A DNA stretch of 30,964 nt. Source: JAUVIB01 sp964424545. Its GTDB lineage: Bacteria; Calditrichota; Calditrichia; Calditrichales; Calditrichaceae. The stretch covers positions 1-30,964 of the forward strand of contig CAYRJN010000021.1 in the NCBI GenBank assembly GCA_964424545.1, in the 5' to 3' direction. Numbering within the stretch: position 1 is the stretch's first letter; every line of letters begins with the position of its first letter. Both the position numbers and the translations under genes were made by a program. Below the pieces are notes generated by a model. It saw only the letters and a list, made by a program, of their open reading frames with translations, was not told where the DNA came from and searched no databases. Below, in pieces: positions 7,706-14,478 of the stretch.

Positions 7706-8155
7706 AATCACTCCATTTTTTTTATTCAAAGGATTTTAATGACTATTATTCGTATTGATTCTTTTTAATGGGCAATTTAAAGCATAAAAAACTATTTTTC
7801 AACAACAAAATTATTATTTTTTTCACCCTTTGAACGGGTATGTTCTATTTTTTGTGCGTCTTAAATAAAAAATAAAACATGATATACGCTTCGTGTGCTT
7901 CGTGGTTTTACTATTTTTTTTAACTTTTTTACCGTTAAACACAAAGCACGCAAAGAACGCAAAGGGAAAAATTGTATATGTCGTTATTAACGTTTTTCAA
8001 AACGCTGCGCTCCTGGCGTCCTCTGCATTATTTTTTCTCAGCAAAACAAGAAATTAAATCCTAATACAATAAATATATTCGCGCATTCGCGGCTATTTTT
8101 AAAGCACTCTTTCGGGATTTCTCCGTCCCTATTCCCAATCAAAAACGATTCTTAA
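7706..8155. other. Non-coding space with eroded intergenic repeats
   Basis: No gene is supported in these 450 bases. The stretch contains an imperfect inverted repeat (7889-7960, listed separately). It also contains short low-complexity phrases such as GCTCCTGGCGTCCTCTGC (about 8009-8026) and CGCGCATTCGCGGC (8080-8093). These look like decayed copies of dispersed intergenic repeats. The remainder is A/T-rich with no clear promoter or small ORF. Confidence 0.5.
7889..7960. repeat. Imperfect inverted repeat with CACAAAGCAC-type arms
   Basis: The left arm, read as its reverse complement (7889-7911), contains AAACCACGAAGCACACGAAG. The right arm (7937-7960) contains AAACACAAAGCACGCAAAG. The arms match except for a few G/A differences and one gap, and are separated by a T-rich spacer of about 25 bases. 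The transcript could fold into a long hairpin. The arm sequence style (tandem ACnAAGnACnCAAAG) is one I associate with dispersed intergenic repeats in many bacterial genomes; no gene lies inside. Confidence 0.5.
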
Positions 8156-8197
8156 GTAAAAATAAAAAATGGCCTCAAGCAACAACACTGAGACCAT
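8156..8197 (-). terminator. Intrinsic terminator of the propeller-toroid gene
   Basis: On the minus strand ATGGTCTCA (8189-8197) pairs with TGAGGCCAT (8169-8177), with one T-G wobble, followed by TTTTTTATTTTT. It begins 11 bases after the stop codon at 8209. Confidence 0.8.
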
Positions 8198-8208
8198 TAT
8201 AATCAAAA

Positions 8209-10413
8209 TCACTTAACGGGCGGACTGATGACGTCAATATAACGTCCCAGCCAATAAGGCAATAAATAGATATAGCCGGGATACTCCCGTCGTCCGTTGT
8301 CTCCGCCGTCAAGCCGAAATTCATTGCTGTTATGCAGATGCAGCACCCGTTCGTCCGGCGGAAGCACTTCTTTGATAGTCTGTCCCCTAAAGTTGGGTTT
8401 TATCTTCACGATATCCTTGCGCATACTGTTTTTCACATTCCAACCGATAAAATCCATGGGAAAATTTTTCAAAGTCCAGACGGATTCATCCAAATCAAAC
8501 TCTTTGGCGTCGGTTAAAGCGGCATAAATAAAATTATAGAGCGCTTTCTTTTCCGGCCTTTCGTATTGCCAATGATCTTTTACTACATTTTTAAACGCCT
8601 TTTTCATCTCGTCGGTAAAAGCATATTTTACCAAGCCGAAATAGTTTAAAAAGTACATCTCGTCATCGGAGTGATTCCAGCCGTCTGTCAGAAAATTGCC
8701 TTCCACCTGCCCGATTCCGGACATGGGACGAATAGCATTTTCATAATAACCATATTTATCAATTAGTTCGTAAGCGCCTTTTTTATATTTTTCATTGCCC
8801 GTAAAATGATAAGCGATTTGCATGAAACTGATAATCAACTGCGAATTCAGCTTGCGGTCGCCGACCTGCACGGGAAAACTATTTACATACTCGGGATTCC
8901 AGCGTCCCCAGCGCGTCGGTTTGCCGTCCCAGTCGATTAGATACCAGTCATGCTCCAAGATATAACTTGCCTGCCTGTCAATCTGATTAACCGCTCTCTC
9001 TTTCCACTCTTTATCGGGTACGATTTCGGCAAAAAGGGCATAAACAAAAAAGTGGCCGTCCGATTCGTCGCTGCTCGTGGTCGATTTCCAGCGCCAGCGC
9101 TTATCTTCCGTTAAACGCCAGATACTGCCGCCGTCGGATGCCTCTTTTCCAAGATCGCCTTTATTATAACCGTCAAGTTCAAAGGTGCGCGAAGGAAATC
9201 CGGGCAACGGATTGATTAAATCGAGACGCTCCATGGCGTCAAAAGCTTCATAAGCATTCTGCAGGGCATCTTCCGATTTCGTCGCTCCATAGCGAAATAG
9301 CTCAGCGGCAAGATACATGGATGTCCATAAACCGTCGTTATCCGTATCTACCAAGGTATAGGAAGACAGATCCCCTTTACGTTTCAAATCGGCCTCGGAT
9401 GTAAATCCGTAACGAATATGACGTTTGCGCTGAATTTGTAAATAATGATTCGCTTTATCCGCTAAGGTCATCAATTTAAAATGTATCCGACTCAATCCTT
9501 TTTGACTTAGAACTAACACCGAATGGTCTGGACCTTGGGCAATATGCTGCACGTGATCATCCGTCAACCAACGCAGAGAGGCATAATAGTCATATTTGCC
9601 GTCGTCGCGCAGTTTAAAAGCGCCCTTTGTGCTGCCGAACCATAATTCACCGCGAATATCCGATATACAGGTTATTTCCGGCCAGGGTACATTACGCATC
9701 AACTCGCTTTTATCGCCAAACGTTTCGCTGTCGATAGTGAAATAACCGTTTTTAGTTCCCACCGCCAATTTGGCGCCGCCTTTTGTAATAGCAAACGAAG
9801 TAAAATCTTTACCGCTTAATTTTTTTTCGAATTTATCTTTATCTTTATGCGGAGAGAAAGTATAAATACTATTTTCGGTAAGAATAATAAAGCGGCTGTG
9901 ATGCGGAGCGCAAGCTATTTGCATTATTTTTTCATTACTTAACGCTTTTGTCCATACAATCTTATTCTCTTTGTACAAAGCCAAATTGCTGTCGGAGGCG
10001 ATCATAAATGGAAAGCCTTTTGCAAAAGCTATCAACTTGGCGTCGGGCATAGTGTGTTTAACATAGAAGCGCCCCCCCCAGGAATTGCTTAACACCGCTT
10101 TATCCGTTAAATAGAAAAACTGTGATTTATGAACCACAATCTTAATAACATTCATATCATTGATTGGACGATAGGATAGATCGTCAACCAATTTTCCGTC
10201 CCACGGTTGTAGTATTTTTTGATCGCTTAAGACCTTAATAACGCCGTTGCGATCGCTTACGGCCGTTATCAATTGCTGGCCGCTATCTTTAAGAAAAAAT
10301 TTCTCGGCATAATCCTGCCAGAAGGGTTTATCGATATAGCGTTGCCGCTCTGCGGCGTTTAATATATTCGCAAAAATTATCGCCATTAATAACGCCAACA
10401 ATTTCAACCTCAT
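8209..10413 (-). CDS. Secreted beta-propeller / alpha-toroid protein of unknown function
   Basis: A 734-aa exported protein. Signal peptide at residues 1-20 (MRLKLLALLMAIIFANILNA). The start at 10413 is chosen because GGAG is directly upstream; the reading frame continues 24 codons further but without a signal peptide. Residues about 40-315 contain repeated short strands of beta-propeller style, including GELWFGSTKGAFKL, which resembles two-component-regulator propeller blades. Residues about 335-720 are helix-rich with tryptophan-rich turns (DTDNDGLWTSMYLAAELFRY, WYLIDWDGKPTRWGRW, DGWNHSDDEMYFLNYFGL). This resembles the (alpha/alpha)6 toroid of glycoside hydrolases and lyases, and DTDNDG could bind calcium. 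A role in polysaccharide handling is only inference. It is monocistronic, with its own terminator and a repeat copy at its 5' side. Confidence 0.7.
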   Translation of the reverse strand: MRLKLLALLMAIIFANILNAAERQRYIDKPFWQDYAEKFFLKDSGQQLITAVSDRNGVIKVLSDQKILQPWDGKLVDDLSYRPINDMNVIKIVVHKSQFFYLTDKAVLSNSWGGRFYVKHTMPDAKLIAFAKGFPFMIASDSNLALYKENKIVWTKALSNEKIMQIACAPHHSRFIILTENSIYTFSPHKDKDKFEKKLSGKDFTSFAITKGGAKLAVGTKNGYFTIDSETFGDKSELMRNVPWPEITCISDIRGELWFGSTKGAFKLRDDGKYDYYASLRWLTDDHVQHIAQGPDHSVLVLSQKGLSRIHFKLMTLADKANHYLQIQRKRHIRYGFTSEADLKRKGDLSSYTLVDTDNDGLWTSMYLAAELFRYGATKSEDALQNAYEAFDAMERLDLINPLPGFPSRTFELDGYNKGDLGKEASDGGSIWRLTEDKRWRWKSTTSSDESDGHFFVYALFAEIVPDKEWKERAVNQIDRQASYILEHDWYLIDWDGKPTRWGRWNPEYVNSFPVQVGDRKLNSQLIISFMQIAYHFTGNEKYKKGAYELIDKYGYYENAIRPMSGIGQVEGNFLTDGWNHSDDEMYFLNYFGLVKYAFTDEMKKAFKNVVKDHWQYERPEKKALYNFIYAALTDAKEFDLDESVWTLKNFPMDFIGWNVKNSMRKDIVKIKPNFRGQTIKEVLPPDERVLHLHNSNEFRLDGGDNGRREYPGYIYLLPYWLGRYIDVISPPVK

Positions 10414-10424
10414 AGAATCTCCTT

Positions 10425-10763
10425 TTTTATAGTATGGGAATTTCAAAAACCAACCTATTTGGAACCTTTTCAACATTATTTCCATGATATTTTTGGTATA
10501 GGTGCAATTTTAGTTTTTTCGATTAAATCGAAGAATGAAAACGGTGTACTTTTTTTTTATCGTTCCAACATTCTCCTCCCCCTTGTCCTTCCCGCCTGTT
10601 TTAAGCGGGAATCTAAATCTTCCTATTCATGATTCAGATTCTCCGATTCATCGCAGCATGACGCGTTGACGAATCTACTCCTACTTTTTTCATTAATCAC
10701 TTTGCGAAGTAATGTACTTTCGAATTTACATAAAATCGGGTCGCTTTCCAATTTGAAAGGAGT
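10425..10763 (-). repeat. Dispersed structured intergenic repeat, copy I
   Basis: On the minus strand this ~340-base segment aligns along most of its length with copies II (21531-21872) and III (about 25780-26097). Shared parts in order: ACTTCGCAAAG-GATTAATGA, the CGATGAATCGGAGAATCT block, TTAGATTCCCGC...GCGGGAA (hairpin 10589-10611), a perfect TTCGATTAAATCGAA palindrome (10518-10532), and the end AATAGGTTGGTTTTTGAAAT followed by TCCCATACTATAAAA. The last part ends about 12 bases before the start codon of the propeller-toroid gene, overlapping its ribosome binding site region. It fills nearly all of the 393-base gap between this gene and mreB; there is no ORF in it. Confidence 0.75.
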
Positions 10764-10806
10764 TAAAATTTAGGCGGCATATTTTATACATTAAAAAGAT
10801 GAAAAA

Positions 10807-11816
10807 TCAATGAAGCAGAACATTTTTAAGTTTATAGAAAGACTCCAAAATTAATTTCGTGCCTTCCGCCACGCAAAAAAGCGCATTATCGGGCGTACTG
10901 ACCGGAATATTTACCTTTTCACGAATATAATCATCCAAACCGCGCAACAGAGCGCCGCCGCCCGTTAGAATGATGCCGCAATCAATAATATCGCCGGCCA
11001 GCTCTGGCGGAAGTTGATCCAAGGCGGAAATAATGGCATTGACAATTGCGTCTAAAATATCAGAGAAGGCTTCATCAAAAAAAGCAGTCGACAGCTCCAA
11101 TTGACGAGGCAGTCCCTGTTGGTGGTCAATGCCTTTTACGCAAAACGTCGTTTGACCGTCCTTATCCGAAACAATACCGTATTCGATCTTAATTTCTTCC
11201 GCCGTTTTTTCGCCTATACGCAGATGATAAACATTTTTCAGATGGCGAATAATCGCCTCGTTCATTTCATCACCCGCTATACGCAACGTATTATCAATAA
11301 CGATACCGCCATAATTGATAATAGCGATGTCGGTTGTTCCGCCGCCGATATCCACGATCATGCTGGCGCCCGAACCCAGCACATCCAGACCGACCCCAAT
11401 TGCAGCGGCCATCGGTTCGGCAACAAGGAATACTTTTCGCGCCCCGGCCGCTTCGGCGCTTTCCACAACCGCTTTTTCCCAACGGACGTGATTCCCGTTG
11501 GTACTCCGATGACGATTTTATTCACCAGAAATTTCGGAACGCCCGCCTTACGAATAAATTCTCTAACGAGATGTTCGCCGGCTACGAAATCCGCAATTAC
11601 GCCGTCAGCGAGGGGACGGACAACTTTAATTCCTCTATGCGTACGACCAAGCATCTCTTTGGCCTCTTTACCGGCGCAAAGTAAAGCGTTGGCGTTTTTA
11701 TAGGCTATTACCGAGGGCTCATTGACCACATAGCCTTTATCTTCGGCGTATACAATAGTGTTTGCCGTGCCGAGATCCACGCCGATATCTGTAAATATTT
11801 CAGGGAAACGGAACAT
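10807..11816 (-). pseudogene. mreB: MreB rod-shape protein, interrupted by a -1 frameshift
   Basis: MreB is the bacterial actin that polymerises with ATP under the inner membrane and guides wall synthesis. The first frame (11816 to about 11480) encodes residues 1-112, including the phosphate-1 loop GVDLGTANT and LADGVIADF. The second frame (to 10807) encodes the rest, including EPMAAAIGVGL, the phosphate-2 loop VDIGGGTTDIA and LTGGGALLRGLDDYI. The break is at GTTGGGAAAAAGCGG (11469-11483). Restoring one base (for example a fourth G) gives ITSVGEKAVVESAEAAG, which matches the family and yields 336 aa, a normal MreB length. Apart from this one base the gene looks intact. A sequencing or assembly error is therefore the likeliest cause. 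There is no mreC or mreD beside it. It follows rpsA on the same strand after a terminator. Confidence 0.9.
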
Positions 11817-11912
11817 AAAGAAATTTATTTTCGATTTTAATATATATTGGCAGCTAATGTGAAATATAATACTTAAGCTGTTCTAATAATACTTTAAAAA
11901 TCAAAACAAAGC

Positions 11913-11951
11913 AAAAAAAAAAGCCCGTAACAATAATTATGGGCTTTTTTT
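11913..11951 (-). terminator. Bidirectional terminator between rpsA and mreB
   Basis: GCCCGTAA (11923-11930) and TTATGGGC (11937-11944) form the stem, flanked by an A run on one side and seven T on the other. It ends rpsA transcription 25 bases past its stop, so mreB needs its own promoter in 11817-11912. Confidence 0.85.
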
Positions 11952-11975
11952 CAGGCTGTCAATTGCGAAAAAAAA

Positions 11976-14138
11976 TTATTTACCTTCTTTCTTTTCCGCT
12001 TCACTCTCTTTCTTTTCTTCGCTTTCAGAGGTTTCTTCGACTTTTTCTTCAACCTTATTTTCCGTTTCTTCCTCTTTTACTTCATCCTTTTTAGCCGTTT
12101 TCTTTTTGGTTTTGGCTCTGCTTTTGGTCTTTTTCTCTTCTTTAACGGATTCCTCTTTGACTTCTTCGTTTTCCTTCTTTTCTTCCTCCGCGCTTTCTTT
12201 TTTCTTATCCGTTTTTTCTTCTACCGCTTCCTCAGCCTTTTCCTCTTTTGGCTTGCTATCTTCATTATCTTTTGATTCTACCTTCTTGGCCACTTCGCCA
12301 AGCGTCGTTTTTTCAACGCCATGCGTAGCGAGATAGTCATCCCATTCCTGTTTTTCCTTACCTTTAAAATAATCGACAATAGAGAGAACGATCTTTTTGT
12401 TCTCTTTATCAAATTCGATTACTTTTACCGGTATCTCATCATCCTTGGCGTAAACTTCGGATATTTTTTTACCCTTGGGAACGCCCACATGTTGATTGGG
12501 AATAAATCCGTCCACGCCAAGCGGCAACGTAACAATAATGCCCTTTTCAATGACGCGGCTTACCTTGCCTTTTGTATCGGTATTGATGCTGTAATTTTCG
12601 GCAAAAGAATCCCATGGATTAGCGTCAATTTGTTTATGCCCGAGAGCTATGCGGCGTTCTTCGCGGTTAATACCGAGGACAACAACCTCAATCTCGTCGT
12701 TGCGTTTAACGATTTCGCTCGGATGGCGTACTTTTTTCGTCCATGATAAATCGGATATATGAACCAAACCGTCAATACCCTCTTCCAGCTCGACAAATGC
12801 GCCGAATTGAGTAAGATTTCTAACGATCCCTTTATGAACGGAACCGACGGCATATTTTTCTTCGATTTGTTCCCATGGATCGGGTTCAAGTTGTTTAAGA
12901 CCAAGCGAGATTTTTTTATCTTCGGCCTGTATATTAAGCACAACGGCTTCTATAGTCTGGCCGACCGTTAATAATTGACTGGGATGTTTGATATGCTGGG
13001 ACCAGGACATCTCGGAAATATGAATCAAACCTTCAATGCCTTTCTCCAGCTCGATGAATGCGCCGTAATCGGTAAGACTGACAACTTTACCGGTGATTTT
13101 GGAACCGACCGGATATTTTTCATCAACTTTTTCCCACGGATGGGGCTGTAGCTGTTTTAGACCGAGCGAGATACGATCCTTATTTTCATTAAAATCGAGA
13201 ATCATAACCTCAAGTTCTTCATCCAATTTAACCAATTCCGAAGGATGATTGACGCGTCCCCAGCTTAAATCGGTAATATGCAGCAATCCATCCACCCCGC
13301 CGAGATCGATAAATACGCCGAAATCGGTGATGTTTTTAACGGTACCTTTACGTTTCTGACCTTTTTCAAGGGTGCTGAGAATTTCGCCTCTCTGGCTTTC
13401 CATCTCTTTTTCGATGAGAACACGGGACGAAACAACAATGTTTTTGCGTACGTGATTAACTTTAACGATTTTGAATTCTTTTTCCATGCCGAGAAAAGCG
13501 TCAAAATCGCGTATCGGTTTAACGTCAATTTGAGAACCGGGTAAAAAGGCGTCTATACCCGAAATATTCACTACCATACCGCCCTTTATGCGGCGCACGA
13601 TAATGCCCGTAATAATTTCGTCGTTTTCATATTTTTTAACGACCTTTTCCCAGACCCGAATAAAATCGGCTTTTTTGCGGGAAAGCGATAACTGACCGTC
13701 GCGATCTTCTAACGTTTCCAAAAACACTTCCACTTCCTCGCCCGGTTTTAATTCGTCGATATTATCAAATTCTTCTTTAGGAACAATTCCTTCGGATTTA
13801 AAACCGATATCGATGATAACGTCGGAATCGGTAATATCCAGAATACGGCCGTTTACGATTTCATTTTCCGTAATAGCATTCATTGTTCGTTCATAAAACC
13901 CGGTAAGCGTCTGCATCTCCTCCTCGGGATATTCGGTTTCTTCTACCAGGTCTTCCAGCTTAACGATTTCTTCTACGAAATCTTCCTGCGTTTCCTGCGA
14001 CTTTTCCTCTGCTTTCGGTGCTTCCTGCATTTTCGTTGAAGCATTATTTTCCGCCTCTTCAACGACAGGCGGGTTAATCGGTTCGTTGTTTACAGACGCC
14101 GCTTCTTCCACGACATCCGCTTTTTTTTCTTCGGACAT
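11976..14138 (-). CDS. rpsA: 30S ribosomal protein S1 with long charged tails
   Basis: A 720-aa S1 protein, which helps the 30S subunit capture mRNA. Six S1 RNA-binding domains are visible, starting near residues 95 (NGRILDITDSDVIIDIGF), 178 (ITGIIVRRIKGGMVVNI), 262 (KGTVKNITDFGVFIDLGG), 347 (ITGKVVSLTDYGAFIEL), 434 (HKGIVRNLTQFGAFVEL) and 521 (TKGKVSRVIEKGIIVTL). The core order and spacing are those of normal six-domain S1. Unusual are an acidic N-terminal extension of about 90 residues and a C-terminal tail of about 120 residues made almost only of E and K with a basic KTKSRAKTKKKTAKK patch; E. coli S1 has 557 residues. The ATG at 14138 has GAGGAA upstream. A promoter and a leader hairpin lie just before it. 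Confidence 0.96.
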   Translation of the reverse strand: MSEEKKADVVEEAASVNNEPINPPVVEEAENNASTKMQEAPKAEEKSQETQEDFVEEIVKLEDLVEETEYPEEEMQTLTGFYERTMNAITENEIVNGRILDITDSDVIIDIGFKSEGIVPKEEFDNIDELKPGEEVEVFLETLEDRDGQLSLSRKKADFIRVWEKVVKKYENDEIITGIIVRRIKGGMVVNISGIDAFLPGSQIDVKPIRDFDAFLGMEKEFKIVKVNHVRKNIVVSSRVLIEKEMESQRGEILSTLEKGQKRKGTVKNITDFGVFIDLGGVDGLLHITDLSWGRVNHPSELVKLDEELEVMILDFNENKDRISLGLKQLQPHPWEKVDEKYPVGSKITGKVVSLTDYGAFIELEKGIEGLIHISEMSWSQHIKHPSQLLTVGQTIEAVVLNIQAEDKKISLGLKQLEPDPWEQIEEKYAVGSVHKGIVRNLTQFGAFVELEEGIDGLVHISDLSWTKKVRHPSEIVKRNDEIEVVVLGINREERRIALGHKQIDANPWDSFAENYSINTDTKGKVSRVIEKGIIVTLPLGVDGFIPNQHVGVPKGKKISEVYAKDDEIPVKVIEFDKENKKIVLSIVDYFKGKEKQEWDDYLATHGVEKTTLGEVAKKVESKDNEDSKPKEEKAEEAVEEKTDKKKESAEEEKKENEEVKEESVKEEKKTKSRAKTKKKTAKKDEVKEEETENKVEEKVEETSESEEKKESEAEKKEGK

Positions 14139-14168
14139 AAATTAAAGTTCCTCTGTTTAATGGTTTAG

Positions 14169-14185
14169 TCTGTGTGTTTCACAGA
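14169..14185 (-). promoter_or_regulatory. Stem-loop in the rpsA leader
   Basis: On the minus strand TCTGTG, AAACA and CACAGA form a perfect 6-bp hairpin ending about 30 bases before the rpsA start codon and upstream of its GAGGAA. S1 is autoregulated through its leader in E. coli; a similar role here is inference. Confidence 0.4.
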
Positions 14186-14207
14186 ATTAATTAATAAAAA
14201 GAAAATT

Positions 14208-14236
14208 AATGTAATGTTTTTTTATTGAAAATTCAA
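14208..14236 (-). promoter_or_regulatory. Predicted sigma-70-type promoter of rpsA
   Basis: On the minus strand TTGAAT (-35, 14231-14236) and TACATT (-10, 14208-14213) are separated by 17 bases, the best spacing for the housekeeping sigma factor. This gives a leader of roughly 60 bases. The sequence is A/T-rich, so chance matches are possible. Confidence 0.45.
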
Positions 14237-14478
14237 GAAAATGATTAAAAAATATTCATCTTTTGGATGCGTGAAACTTTATTATAAAAACAAAGGGAGC
14301 AATAAAAATGTATAACGATATTTTTATATAGTCAGGTAGCAAGAAAGATAAGATTTTTAACTTGCTTATTGGAAATTCTGCAGTTAGCGATTGGATAGTC
14401 GTTTTTTTCAATATACAGCGCCGGAAATCAAAATAAGAGTAGAAATCTTAAAGACTTTGCTCGAGCACGATTAATTTA
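14237..14478. other. Intergenic, nothing recognised
   Basis: This A/T-rich space lies between rpsA and the M1-barrel gene. The only item is a 10-base perfect palindrome TGCTCGAGCA (14458-14467) with no loop and no T tract. I see no ORF longer than a few codons, no terminator and no repeat copy. Confidence 0.5.

Noticed and set aside
10425..10763. Repeat copies as CRISPR, tRNA or a classical MITE
   Set aside because: There are no short regularly spaced direct repeats and no cloverleaf, and I could not find convincing terminal inverted repeats or target duplications.
11470..11483. Programmed -1 frameshifting in mreB
   Set aside because: The in-frame G-AAA-AAG heptamer is close to the classic A-AAA-AAG slip site but the first base is wrong, so the P-site tRNA would re-pair poorly. 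MreB is not known to use frameshifting, and a single-base indel explains the data better.
14458..14467. TGCTCGAGCA palindrome as terminator of the M1-barrel gene
   Set aside because: The palindrome has no loop and no following T tract in the needed direction.
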